DNA of 56,312 nt from Hymenobacter rubidus (GTDB lineage: Bacteria > Bacteroidota > Bacteroidia > Cytophagales > Hymenobacteraceae): assembly GCF_016734815.1 (NCBI RefSeq), contig NZ_JAERQF010000035.1:1-56312 (forward strand). The letters run 5' to 3'. The translations under genes were made by a program, and so were the position numbers. The notes beneath the pieces were generated by a model. It saw only the letters and a program-made list of their open reading frames with translations. It was not told the origin of the DNA and ran no database searches. Numbering within the stretch: position 1 is the stretch's first letter; every line of letters begins with the position of its first letter. This document shows positions 22,602 to 32,500 of the stretch, in pieces.

Positions 22602-25109
22602 ATGTCCCTCCCCCTATCCGGCCTCCTAGTTATCGAGTTCAGCCAGTTTCTGGCCGCTCCCTCGGCGGGCCTGCGGCTGGCCGACCTCGGCGCGCGCGTC
22701 ATCAAAATTGAGCGGCCAGACACCGGCGAGGCCGGCCGGCAGATTGCCATTAAAAACCTGTTTGTGGAAGGCAGCAGCCTGGTTTTTCATACCATCAACC
22801 GCAACAAGGAGTCTTACGCCGCCGACCTAAAAAACCCGGACGATTTGGCGAAAGTGAAGCAGCTGCTAGCCCGGGCCGACATCATGACCCACAACTTCCG
22901 ACCGGGCATCATGGAGAAAATCGGCCTCGACTACGACGCTGTGCGGGCCCTCAACCCGCGCATCGTGTACGGCGTGGTGACGGGCTACGGCCCCACCGGC
23001 CCCTGGGCCGCCAAGCCGGGGCAGGATTTGCTGATTCAATCCATGTCGGGCCTCACGTATTTGTCGGGCACGAAGGACGACGGGCCGACGCCCTTCGGCA
23101 TCGCCGTGGCCGACATCATTTGCGGCTCCCATTTCGCGCAGGGGCTGCTGGCGGCCGTGCTCAAGCGCGGCGAAACCGGCCAGAGCGTGCTGGTCGAAGT
23201 AAGCCTGCTCGAATCGGTGCTCGACATGCAGTTTGAGCTGCTGACCACCCACCTGAACGACGGCGGCCAGCTGCCCCAGCGCGGCGCGGCCCGCGGCACC
23301 GCCCACGCCTACCTCAGCGCGCCCTACGGCATCTACCAAACCCAGGACGGCCACCTAGCCCTCGCCATGGGCAATCTGGATAAGCTCGACGCCACCCTGG
23401 AAACGGGCATCCTGGCCGACTACCCCACCGCCGGCTCCTGGTTCGACGGCCGCGACGACATTGCCGCCCGCCTCGCGGCCGCCCTCCGCGAACAGCCCAC
23501 CGCCGCCTGGCTGCAGCAGCTGGAGCCGCTGGGCATCTGGTGCGCCGAGGTGCTGAACTACCAGCAAGCCACCGCCAGCCCTGGTTATCAAGCACTTGGC
23601 ATGCAACAGCTTGTGAATTTGACGGATGGCCAGCAATTAGCTACCACACGCTGCCCGATTCGGATTGATGGCGAGAAGCTGTATTCGGCCAAAGCCGCGC
23701 CCCGGCCGGGCCAGGATACGGCGGGTATTAATGCGGAATTTGGGCTGGGTTCGGCCCCCGCGTCAACCTCACCCCCTGACCCCCTCTCCAAAAGAGAGGG
23801 GGCACCGGATATGCCCGAACGAGAATCGTCAGGCTCCCTCCTCTCCGCGGGAGAGGGGGGCCGGGGTGATGAGGTGACCCGTCCTCGCAAAACCGGTGCC
23901 CCCTCTCTTTTGGAGAGGGGGTCAGGGGGTGAGGTTTCGTTAGGCAGACCGCTGGAAAACCTGCTGGTAGTCGATTTCAGTCAGTTCCTCTCCGGCCCTT
24001 CGGCGGCGCTGCGGCTGGCCGACCTGGGCGCGCGCGTCATCAAGATTGAGCGGCCCGAAACGGGCGACATCTGCCGGCACCTCTACACCTCGAACGTTAT
24101 CATGAACGGCGAGTCGTCGGTGTTTCACGCCATCAACCGCAACAAGGAAAGCTTCGCGGCCGACCTCAAAAACGCCGCCGACCGCGCGCAGGTGTGGGAG
24201 CTGGTGCGCCGCGCCGATGTGGTGATGCACAACTACCGCCCCGGTGTGATGGAGCGCCTTGGCTTCGACTACGCCCGCGTGAAAGCCCAGAACCCCAACG
24301 TGGTATACGGCGAAGTATCCGGCTACGGCCCCGAAGGCCCCTGGCGCGACAAGCCCGGCCAGGACCTGCTGCTGCAATCGGTATCGGGCCTGACCTGGCT
24401 GAGCGGCAACGCCGACGCCGGCCCCGTGCCCATGGGCCTGTCCATCGTGGACATGCTGGCCGGCGCGCACCTCGCCCAAGGGGTGCTGGCCTGCCTGGTA
24501 CGGCGCGGCCGCAGCGGCGCGGGCGGGCTGGTGCAGGTGAGCATGCTGGAATCGGCGTTCGATTTTCAGTTCGAAACCCTCACCACTTTCTTCAACGACG
24601 GCGGCGCGCTGCCCGAGCGCACCCGGCACAACAACGCCCACGCCTACCTCGGCGCGCCCTACGGCATCTACCAGACCAGCAACGGGTTCCTGGCGCTGGC
24701 GATGGGCTCGATTCCGAAGCTGGGCCAGCTGCTGAACTGCCCCGCACTGCTGAACTACCCCGAACCTGCCCAGGCTTTCACCCAGCGCGACGCCATAAAA
24801 GCCACCCTGGCCAAGCATCTGAAAACCGGCACGACCGAAGCCTGGCTGTCCATCCTGGAGCCCGCCGACATCTGGTGCGCCAACGTGCTGACCTGGGATA
24901 AATTGCTGGCGCACGAGGGCTTCGCGGCGCTGAATATGGTGCAGGAAGTGACGATGGCCGACGGCTACGCCTACCGCACCACCCGCTGCCCAATCCGCCT
25001 CGATGGCAAGCTGCTGACCTCCTCCAAAGGCTCCCCGCAGCTGGGCCAGGACAACGCGGCCCTGCTGCGCGAAATCATTGACCTTCAACCCACTCGCCAT
25101 AATGCCTGA
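22602..25109 (+). CDS. Tandem CaiB/BaiF family III CoA-transferase, double domain
   Basis: The 835-residue protein is two full family III CoA-transferase domains in one chain (about 1-385 and 447-835). Each opens with near-identical sequence (LVIEFSQFLAAPSAGLRLAD / LVVDFSQFLSGPSAALRLAD) and carries RVIKIERP, NRNKES and GYGP motifs. Normal members are about 400 residues. At the position of the catalytic Asp of formyl-CoA transferase both halves have Glu (Glu204 in SLLES, Glu650 in SMLES). The linker (about 388-446) is encoded by a palindromic repeat. These enzymes swap CoA between acyl-CoA and carboxylic acids; here substrate is unknown. It overlaps the next gene by 8 bp and lies between two solute-binding-like genes. 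No signal peptide, so it is cytosolic. Confidence 0.93.
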   Translation: MSLPLSGLLVIEFSQFLAAPSAGLRLADLGARVIKIERPDTGEAGRQIAIKNLFVEGSSLVFHTINRNKESYAADLKNPDDLAKVKQLLARADIMTHNFRPGIMEKIGLDYDAVRALNPRIVYGVVTGYGPTGPWAAKPGQDLLIQSMSGLTYLSGTKDDGPTPFGIAVADIICGSHFAQGLLAAVLKRGETGQSVLVEVSLLESVLDMQFELLTTHLNDGGQLPQRGAARGTAHAYLSAPYGIYQTQDGHLALAMGNLDKLDATLETGILADYPTAGSWFDGRDDIAARLAAALREQPTAAWLQQLEPLGIWCAEVLNYQQATASPGYQALGMQQLVNLTDGQQLATTRCPIRIDGEKLYSAKAAPRPGQDTAGINAEFGLGSAPASTSPPDPLSKREGAPDMPERESSGSLLSAGEGGRGDEVTRPRKTGAPSLLERGSGGEVSLGRPLENLLVVDFSQFLSGPSAALRLADLGARVIKIERPETGDICRHLYTSNVIMNGESSVFHAINRNKESFAADLKNAADRAQVWELVRRADVVMHNYRPGVMERLGFDYARVKAQNPNVVYGEVSGYGPEGPWRDKPGQDLLLQSVSGLTWLSGNADAGPVPMGLSIVDMLAGAHLAQGVLACLVRRGRSGAGGLVQVSMLESAFDFQFETLTTFFNDGGALPERTRHNNAHAYLGAPYGIYQTSNGFLALAMGSIPKLGQLLNCPALLNYPEPAQAFTQRDAIKATLAKHLKTGTTEAWLSILEPADIWCANVLTWDKLLAHEGFAALNMVQEVTMADGYAYRTTRCPIRLDGKLLTSSKGSPQLGQDNAALLREIIDLQPTRHNA
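23763..23938. repeat. Family C palindromic element inside the CoA-transferase gene (C2)
   Basis: The stretch holds CCTCACCCCCTGACCCCCTC and its complement GAGGGGGTCAGGGGGTGAGG at the ends, with CTCCAAAAGAGAGG-type palindromes inside and a middle CTCTCCGCGGGAGAG core. It is fully in frame and encodes about 58 residues rich in Ser, Pro, Gly and Arg (for example TSPPDPLSKREGAPD) that link the two domains. Confidence 0.92.
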
Positions 25110-26340
25110 GCTGCCCCCGTTTCGGATTGCCGTGCGCCAGTTTGGCCCGTTTGAAAGTGCCATGGCGAAGCTGTGGGCCAGCTTCTGTGAGGAAACCGGC
25201 TGCGAGCTGGCCGTTGAAATGGTGCCGATGGATTTGCACCAGCTCTACGCCAGCCTGCTCACCGATAAGGGCCTGCAAAACGGCACCTGGGACGTGGCCC
25301 ACATCAACACCGACTGGCTGCCCGAAGCCGCCAGCACCGGCGCCCTCGAAGACCTGACGCCCTACATCCGGCAGAATCCCCCAATGGATTTCCCCATTGG
25401 TTGGAGCCCCTCGCTGCTGGGCATGCAGCAGGTTGGCGATGCCGTGATGGGCCTGCCGTTTCACGACGGACCGGAGTGCCTGATTTATCGCAAAGACCTG
25501 TTTGAGAGCCCGCAGGAGCAAGCCCGGTTTCGGGAGCTACACGGCAGCCCGTTGGAGGTACCCGAAACCTGGGAGGACTTCCAGAAGGTGGCGCGCTTCT
25601 TCCAGCGGCCCGCCGACAACCTGTTCGGCTTCGTGGCCGCCGGCTTCCCCGACGGCCATAACACGGTGTTCGATTTCTGCCTGCACCTCTGGACGAGCGG
25701 CGGCCAGCTGGTCGATGCCCAGGGCCTCGTCCGCATCGACAGCGCGGCGGCGGCTGAGGGCCTCGCGTTCTACCGCCAGTTGCTGCGCGACCAGGCGGCC
25801 GGGCACCCGCAGACCATGCAGTACGAGTCGGTGGCGGCCGGCCAGGCCTTTGCGCGGGGCGAAGCGGCCCTGATGGTCAACTGGTTCGGCTTCGCGGCCG
25901 TGTGCGACGTGGATGCCGCCTGCCCGGTGCGCGGCTGGGTCGACATTGCGCGCATTCCGCACGGCGCGGGCGGGCAGTCGGCTTCACTAAACGTGTACTG
26001 GCTCTACGCCATCGGGGCGGGCAGCCGGCACAAGGCCGTGGCCTACGAGTTTCTGCGCTTCGCCACCCGCCCCGAAAACGATAAGCTCCTGACCTTGGAA
26101 GGCGGCATCGGCTGCCGCCTCTCCACCTGGCACGACGCCGAAATCAACGCCCTCGTGCCCTACTACCACAAGCTCGAAATGCTGCACCAGCAGGCCCAAA
26201 GCCTGCCGCCCAAAGCCAATTGGGCCCTGATTGCTGGCGTCATCGACGAGGTGGTGCTGCAGGCCATTAATACCGATGTGCCCGTGGCCGAGCTGCTTGC
26301 CGCCGGCCAACAAAAAATTAACGCGCTCGACCATGTTTAA
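25102..26340 (+). CDS. Solute-binding-like protein without signal peptide (SBP-2)
   Basis: The 412-residue protein (MPELPPFRIAVRQFGPFESA...) again looks like a family 1 extracellular solute-binding protein: lobe-1 strand and helix, WDVAHINTDWLPEAASTGALE (strand with loop), GLPFHDGPECLIYRKDLFE (the GVPY-type hinge region), AAGQAFARGEAALMVNWFG and a late YEFLRFATRPENDKLL helix. No signal peptide or Cys lipobox is present. The start ATG overlaps the CoA-transferase stop (ATGCCTGA) and its own stop overlaps the next ATG (ATGTTTAA), which fixes the start and implies translational coupling. It is longer and quite different from SBP-1, so the two may bind different partners or form a heterodimer. 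Confidence 0.78.
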   Translation: MPELPPFRIAVRQFGPFESAMAKLWASFCEETGCELAVEMVPMDLHQLYASLLTDKGLQNGTWDVAHINTDWLPEAASTGALEDLTPYIRQNPPMDFPIGWSPSLLGMQQVGDAVMGLPFHDGPECLIYRKDLFESPQEQARFRELHGSPLEVPETWEDFQKVARFFQRPADNLFGFVAAGFPDGHNTVFDFCLHLWTSGGQLVDAQGLVRIDSAAAAEGLAFYRQLLRDQAAGHPQTMQYESVAAGQAFARGEAALMVNWFGFAAVCDVDAACPVRGWVDIARIPHGAGGQSASLNVYWLYAIGAGSRHKAVAYEFLRFATRPENDKLLTLEGGIGCRLSTWHDAEINALVPYYHKLEMLHQQAQSLPPKANWALIAGVIDEVVLQAINTDVPVAELLAAGQQKINALDHV

Positions 26341-27406
26341 GCTGGAAAACACCGAGATTCCCTACCTACCCGTGCTGCCCCGGCGGCCGCTGCCCATCGT
26401 CATCATCGGGGCGGGCGGCATTGTGCATGACGCGCATTTGCCGGCCTACCGCAAGGCCGGTTTTGAGGTGGTCGGCATCACCAACCGCACCCGGGCCCGG
26501 GCCGAAAAGCTGGCCGACGCCTGGGGAATCCCGCACGTGTACGACTCGGTGGCCGAGGCCGTGGCCCACGCGCCCGCCGACGCTGTGTACGACATCACCA
26601 TCATGCCCGAGCAGTTCGTGGAAACGCTGGAGCAGCTGCCCGACGGCGCCGGCGTGCTGATTCAGAAGCCGATGGGCGACTACTTCTGGCAGAGCCAGGA
26701 AATTCTGGAAGTGTGCCGCCGCAAAAACCTGGTGGCCGCCATCAACTGCCAGCTACGCTTCGCGCCCTACGTGGCAGCCGCCCGCGAGATGTTGCGCCAG
26801 GGCCTCATCGGCGAGCTGTACGATATGGAAGTGCGCGTGACGCTGGAAACGCCCTGGGAGCTTTTCCCGCACGTGATGGTGCACCCGCGCCTCGAAATCC
26901 AGTACCACAGCATCCACTACATCGACCTGATTCGCAGCTTCCTGGGTGAGCCGCACCGCGTGCTGGCCAAGACGCTGAAGCACCCGGCCAAGGCGCTGTC
27001 GTCGTCGCGCTCCACCATTCTGTTTGACTACGGCGACACGATGCACGCCGTCATCAACACCAACCACGACCACTCCTTCGGCCCCGAAAACCAGGAGAGC
27101 TTCATTAAATGGGAAGGCACGAAAGGCGCCATCAAAGCCCGCATGGGCTTGCTGATGAACTACCCCCACGGCGTGCCCGACAAGTTCGAGTACTGCCTGC
27201 TGCGCGAGGGCGAAGCGCCGGCCTGGCACACGGTGGCGCTGGAAGGCTCGTGGTTTCCGGATGCTTTCATGGGCACGATGGGCAACCTGATGCGCTTCAA
27301 AAACGGGGAAACCGACGTGCTGCCAACCAGCGTGGAAGACGTGATAAAAACGATGGCCGTGGTAGAAGCGGCTTACGCATCAAGCGACGGTAATGCCCTA
27401 ACGTAG
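26333..27406 (+). CDS. Gfo/Idh/MocA-family oxidoreductase (1)
   Basis: The 357-residue protein begins with a nucleotide-binding Rossmann motif (IVIIGAGGIVHDAHLPAY, 19-36). The signature GVLIQKPMGDYF (about 105-116) supplies the catalytic Lys of the family EKP-type motif, here QKP. Family members oxidise or reduce sugars and sugar acids with NAD(P). The start overlaps the stop of SBP-2 by 8 bp. The stop codon TAG (27404-27406) lies within the outer arm of the following palindromic repeat. It is part of the cytosolic module; the substrate may be the same molecule handled by the CoA-transferase, but nothing in the sequence proves it. Confidence 0.9.
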   Translation: MFKLENTEIPYLPVLPRRPLPIVIIGAGGIVHDAHLPAYRKAGFEVVGITNRTRARAEKLADAWGIPHVYDSVAEAVAHAPADAVYDITIMPEQFVETLEQLPDGAGVLIQKPMGDYFWQSQEILEVCRRKNLVAAINCQLRFAPYVAAAREMLRQGLIGELYDMEVRVTLETPWELFPHVMVHPRLEIQYHSIHYIDLIRSFLGEPHRVLAKTLKHPAKALSSSRSTILFDYGDTMHAVINTNHDHSFGPENQESFIKWEGTKGAIKARMGLLMNYPHGVPDKFEYCLLREGEAPAWHTVALEGSWFPDAFMGTMGNLMRFKNGETDVLPTSVEDVIKTMAVVEAAYASSDGNALT

Positions 27407-27559
27407 CGCCTCACCCCCCGGCCCCCTCTCCGAAAAGGAGAGGGGGTGCCTGCCGATTACAACAACCTTTTAACACACATAGAATCACCCGCCTTTGTGC
27501 CGTTCTGGTATCCCCTCTCCTTTTCGGAGAGGGGGCCGGGGGGGTGAGGCGCTACGTTA
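27399..27559. repeat. Family C palindromic element (C3)
   Basis: Outer arms TAACGTAGCGCCTCACC and GGTGAGGCGCTACGTTA are perfect inverted copies; inside are CCCCCTCTCCGAAAAGGAGAG and its mate around a loop of about 60 bp. The left arm contains the stop codon of the oxidoreductase; the right end is 15 bp before the hydratase ATG. Confidence 0.93.
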
Positions 27560-27573
27560 GAACAACTAGAAAT

Positions 27574-28017
27574 ATGTACTTCAAATCCACCTTTTTCGAA
27601 GACTACCAACTCGGCGAGAAGCGCGTCACCCTCGGCCGCACCATCACCGAAACCGACTTTGTGGTCCACGCCGGGCACACCGGCGACTTCTTCCCCCATC
27701 ACCTCGACGCGGAGTGGTGCAAAACCCAGCCCTTCGGCCAGCGCATCGCGCACGGCACCATGATTTTCAGCATCGGCATCGGCCTCACCGCCTCTGAAAT
27801 CAACCCCGAAGCTTTCTCCAAAGGCTACGACCGGCTGCGGTTTATCAAGCCCGTTTTCATCGGCAGCACCATCCATTCGGAAGTCACGATTTCGGAGAAA
27901 GCCGGCCACAAAAACCCCGGCTACGGCACCGTGACCGAGCACGTGGAAGTCATCAACGAACACGGCGAAGTGGTGCTGGCCTGCGACCATTTGCTGGTGG
28001 TGAAATTGCGCGCCTAA
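27574..28017 (+). CDS. MaoC-like hydratase
   Basis: The 147-residue protein is a single hotdog domain of the MaoC/R-hydratase type. The conserved signature HTGDFFPHHLD has Asp38 and His43, five residues apart as in (R)-specific enoyl-CoA hydratases, followed by IAHGTMIFSIG. These enzymes add water to an enoyl-CoA. With the neighbouring family III CoA-transferase this makes the pair seen in mesaconyl-CoA-type pathways, so an acyl-CoA intermediate in the module is likely, although the substrate is inferred. The ATG at 27574 starts the domain; a frame from 27544 reads through the repeat. Confidence 0.92.
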   Translation: MYFKSTFFEDYQLGEKRVTLGRTITETDFVVHAGHTGDFFPHHLDAEWCKTQPFGQRIAHGTMIFSIGIGLTASEINPEAFSKGYDRLRFIKPVFIGSTIHSEVTISEKAGHKNPGYGTVTEHVEVINEHGEVVLACDHLLVVKLRA

Positions 28018-28049
28018 CTCCCTGACTCAACTCTCTAAAATCCCACCCC

Positions 28050-29354
28050 ATGGCCCTTGCTCCTGCTTCTATTCCGCCACCGGTTGCCACTGGCGGCCCC
28101 GTTAGTGCACGCACATATCTGCTGCCGTTCAGCCTGGTGGTGGGCGTATTTTTTCTTTGGGGCATGGCGCACAGCCTGGACTCCATTCTGATTCCGCACC
28201 TCCAGAAAGCCTGCCAGCTCAACAACCGGCAGTCTACCTTAGTGGATACGGCCGTGTTTCTGGCTTACTTCCTGATGGCCATTCCGGCGGGAATTCTGCT
28301 CAAGCGGCTGGGCTACAAAGTCACCATCATTCTGGGCTTGCTGGCGTTTGCGGGCGGGGCCTTCCTGTTCGTGCCCGCCGCCGATGCCCGCTCCTACGGC
28401 CTGTTCCTGACGGCGCTGTTCATCATCGGCTGCGGGCTGACCACGCTCGAAACCGCTGCTAACCCCTACGCCGCCGTGCTCGGCCCGCCCGAGTCGGCGA
28501 CGAGCCGGCTGAACCTGGCGGCCTCATTCAACGGGCTGGCCGTGTTCGTGGCGCCTATCATCGGGGCCAACCTGATTTTGTCGGGCAAAGAATACACGAA
28601 GGCCCAGCTGGCCGCCATGTCCGAGGCCGTCCGCACCACCTACCTCAACCACGAAGCCGCGGCCGTGAAGCTGCCCTACATTGTGCTGGGCTGCGTGCTG
28701 GTGGCCGTGGCGGTGCTGTTCTTTTTCAGCAAGCTGCCCGAGGTGCGGGCCGCCGAAGCCGAGCCGTCGGAAGGCGGGGGCTTCTTCGCGGTGCTCCGGC
28801 ACCGGCACCTCACCTGGGCCGTGGTGGCGCAGTTTTTCTACGTGGGGGCGCAGGTGTGCGTCACGAGCTTCTTCATCCGGATGGCCAAGCAGGGGGCAGG
28901 CGTTGATGAGAAAACGGCCGGCTACTACCTGGCCGTGTACGGGCTGCTCTTCATGGTGGGGCGCTTCATTGGCACGGCCTTGCTGAAGTACATCGCCTCG
29001 CAGCGGCTGCTCTCGATTTATGCCGTGGTCGCCATGGCGCTGTGCGCGGTGGCCGTGTTCGGCGATGGCGCCTACGTCATCTATGCCCTGGGCGGCCTGG
29101 GCTTTTTCATGAGCATTATGTTCCCCACCATCTTCGCGCTGGGCATTGCCGGCCTCGGCGACGACACCAAGCCCGGCTCGTCGTGGCTGGTGATGTCCAT
29201 CGTGGGCGGCGCCATCATGCCTCCCCTCATGGGCACCCTCATCGACCTGCGCGGCGATAATATCCAGATTGGCTACCTCGTCCCAATGGTCTGCTACCTA
29301 GTGATTCTGTTGTTTGGAATGTACGGCTACCGGGTGAAGGGACGACTGGTGTAG
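28050..29354 (+). CDS. FucP-type MFS sugar permease
   Basis: The 434-residue inner-membrane protein has twelve hydrophobic segments in two groups of six. The N-terminal signature FFLWGMAHSLDSILIPHLQKA (about 36-56) is the FucP/NagP family form, in which the equivalent Asp of FucP binds proton and sugar. The conserved GCGLTTLETAANPYAA (about 130-145) also matches. It likely imports a deoxyhexose or hexose by proton symport; L-rhamnose, L-fucose or galactose are all possible in this cluster. The gene starts 32 bp after the hydratase, in the same operon-like run. Confidence 0.88.
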   Translation: MALAPASIPPPVATGGPVSARTYLLPFSLVVGVFFLWGMAHSLDSILIPHLQKACQLNNRQSTLVDTAVFLAYFLMAIPAGILLKRLGYKVTIILGLLAFAGGAFLFVPAADARSYGLFLTALFIIGCGLTTLETAANPYAAVLGPPESATSRLNLAASFNGLAVFVAPIIGANLILSGKEYTKAQLAAMSEAVRTTYLNHEAAAVKLPYIVLGCVLVAVAVLFFFSKLPEVRAAEAEPSEGGGFFAVLRHRHLTWAVVAQFFYVGAQVCVTSFFIRMAKQGAGVDEKTAGYYLAVYGLLFMVGRFIGTALLKYIASQRLLSIYAVVAMALCAVAVFGDGAYVIYALGGLGFFMSIMFPTIFALGIAGLGDDTKPGSSWLVMSIVGGAIMPPLMGTLIDLRGDNIQIGYLVPMVCYLVILLFGMYGYRVKGRLV

Positions 29355-29375
29355 GCTTCGATTTCACAAACCAGA

Positions 29376-29486
29376 ACGTCATGCTGAGCGGAGCCCAGTC
29401 GAAGCATCTCTACTGCTTCGTTGCAGACGGCAAAAATTACTTCTCCGGTAGAGATGCTTCGACTGCGCTCCGCTCAGCATGACGGT
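29376..29486. repeat. Family A palindromic element (A4)
   Basis: Arms ACGTCATGCTGAGCGGAGCC and the complement, with AGCATCTCTAC and its mate inside, surround a loop of about 35 bp (CTGCTTCGTTGCAGACGG...). It fills the gap between the permease and the GH106 gene. Confidence 0.93.
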
Positions 29487-29512
29487 TAATATTAAAGCTC
29501 AATAACCACCCT

Positions 29513-32500
29513 ATGAAAACCCGCTTGCTCCTCAAGGCGCTCCTGCTGCTCGCGCTGCCGACGCTCGGCCTGCTGCCAGCCCCGGTGCGTGCCCAGCAAG
29601 CGCCCGATTTGGAAGCCGCCTTCAAAAACCCACCTGAGGCGGCCCGGCCCTGGGTGTTCTGGTACTGGATGAACGGAGCCGTGACCCCGGCCGGCCTCAC
29701 CGCCGACCTGGAGGCCATGAAGGAAGCCGGCATCGGCGGGGCGTACCTGATGCCGATTAAGGACGTAGAAAACCCACCGGCCATCTCGCCGCCGGCCCGG
29801 CAGCTCTCGCCGCAGTGGTGGGCCATGGTGAAGCACTCCATGCAGGAAGCCGACCGGCTGGGCTTGAAGCTGGCCATGCACGTCAGCGACGGCTTTGCGC
29901 TGGCCGGCGGGCCGTGGATTACGCCGGAGCTGTCGATGCAGCACGTCGTATCGGCCCAAACGCAGGTGACGGGTGGCCAAAAGCTGAGTCTGATGCTGCC
30001 CCAGCCGCCCCGGGTGCAGGGCTATTACCGCGACATTGCCGTGTACGCCTACCCTACGCCCACGGGCAGCGGCGCTTCAACGGCTACTGTTAAGCCGGTT
30101 ATTACCAGCAGCCTCACCGGCGAAAACCTGGAGCTATTGGCCACGCCCGGCAACAAAAAGGGCTTCAAAACCAGCGAAACGGGCTGGATTCAGTACGCCT
30201 TCGACCAGCCGTTTACCTGCCGCAGCCTGCGCATTCGCTCCAACGGCTATAACTACCAGGCCAACCGCCTGCTGGTATCCGTGAGCGATGACGGCCGCAG
30301 CTTCCGGCCCCTCACGCGCCTGCACCCGCCCCGCAGCGGCTGGCAGGACAGCAGCGCCGTGACCCACGCGCTGCCCGCCACCACGGCCCGGTTTTTCCGC
30401 TTCGCCTACGACCCCGCCGGCTCGGAGCCGGGCGCCGAAGACCTCGACGCGGCCAAGTGGAAGCAGTCGCTGAAGGTGTCGGAAATCCAGCTCTCGGGCG
30501 CGGCGCGCATTCACCAGTTCGAGGGCAAAAACGGCGACGTGTGGCGCGTAAGCCAGCGCACCACGCCCGCCCAACTACCCGACGCGCAATGCGTGCCGTT
30601 GGGCAAAGTCATCAACCTCACCGACCAGTTCGACGCCACCGGCCGCCTGACCTGGACCGCGCCGCCCGGCCGCTGGACCATCCTGCGCATGGGCCATACC
30701 AGCACCGGCCAAATCAATACCACCGGCGGCGGCGGGCGCGGGCTGGAATGCGACAAGTTCAACCCCGTCGCCGTCAGCCTCCAGTTTGATAAGTGGTTTG
30801 GTGAGGCCGTGCGGCAGGGCGGGCCGGAGCTGGCGGCGCGGGTGCTCAAGGTCTTTCACGTCGATAGTTGGGAGTGCGGCTCACAAAACTGGTCGGCCAA
30901 CTTTCCGGCCGAGTTTAAGGCGCGGCGCGGCTACGACCTGCTGCCCTGGCTGCCCGTGATGGCCGGCGTGCCGCTGGCCAGCGCCGACCAGTCAGAGCGG
31001 GTGCTTGCTGATGTGCGCCAGACCATTGCGGAGCTGGTGAACGACAAGTTCTACGTAACGTTGCGCGACCTGGCGCACGCCAAAGGCTGCACATTTTCGG
31101 CCGAGGCCATCGCGCCCACCATGGTGAGCGACGGCCTGCTGCACTACCAGCACGCCGACGTGCCGATGGGCGAATTCTGGCTGCGCAGCCCTACCCACGA
31201 CAAGCCAAACGACATGCTCGACGCCATTTCCGGCGCGCACATCTACGGCAAAAACATCGTGCAGGCTGAAGCCTTCACGGAGCTAAAACTGGCCTGGGAC
31301 GAGCACCCCGGCATGCTCAAAGCCTTGCAGGACCGCAACTACGCGCTGGGCGCCAACCGCCTGGTGTACCACGTGTTCGTGCACAACCCCTGGCTCGACC
31401 GCAAGCCGGGTATGACGCTGAGCGGCATCGGCCTCTTCTTCCAGCGCGACCAAACCTGGTGGAAACCCGGCCGCGCCTGGGTCGACTACGCCCGCCGCTG
31501 CCAGGCGCTGCTGCAGCTTGGTCGCCCGGTAGTGGACGTGGCCGTGTTCACGGGCGAGGAAACGCCGCGCCGGGCTATTCTGCCCAATCATTTGGTGAAT
31601 GACCTGCCCGGCATTTTCGGCCCGCAAGCCGTGGCCGCCGAGCAAAAGCGCCTCGCCAACGCGGGCCTGCCCATGCGCGAGCAGCCGGAAAAAGTATCCG
31701 CCTCGGCCAACATGGAAACCGCCGACATGCTGGTAGACCCACTGCACGGCTACCAGTACGATTCATTCAACAAAGACGCGCTGCTGCGGCTGGCGAAGGT
31801 CGAAAACGGCCGCATCGTGCTGCCGGGCGGGGCCAGCTACGGCCTGCTGGTGGTGCCGGGGGCATTGAAAATGAGCCCCGACAGCAGCGCTATGTCGCCA
31901 GAAGTAGCGCAGCGACTGCGGGAGCTGGTGCAAGACGGGGCTGTTTTGTTACTAAATCGCCAGCCTACCCACTCACCTTCGCTTACTGGTTACCCAGGCG
32001 CTGATTTAGCGGTTCAACAAGGTGTATCGGGGTTACCTGATACGCTTGACTTTCATCCTCGCCCCGAATGGAAAGGCTACGTCATGCATAGCCCTTACAA
32101 CCGTGCATCTTTCGCATCGTTGGGGCTTGCGCCCGACGTAGTTGCTACCATACCCAGTGGCCAGCGCGCCCGCAGTATCGCCTGGACGCACCGCGCCGCA
32201 CCGGAGGTCGACATCTACTTCATTTCCAACCAACTCGATACGGCCCGCACCATCGACTTATCGCTGCGCGTGGCCGGGCGGCAGCCGGAGCTATGGGATG
32301 CGGTGACGGGCGAAACCCGCCCGGCTACCGATTGGAAGCTCGAAAACGGCCGCACCCTGCTACCGCTTCGCCTGGACCGCAACGGCTCCGTTTTCGTGGT
32401 ATTTCGGGCGCCGGCCGCGCAGCCCAGCGCCCACGCCGGCCCCAACTGGCGAGAGGTACAGCCCGTGCAAACGCTTACCGGCGCGTGGCAAGTCCGTTTC

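Noticed and set aside
21237..26340. ABC sugar importer
   Set aside because: Both binding-like proteins lack export signals and there is no permease or ATPase gene in the window.
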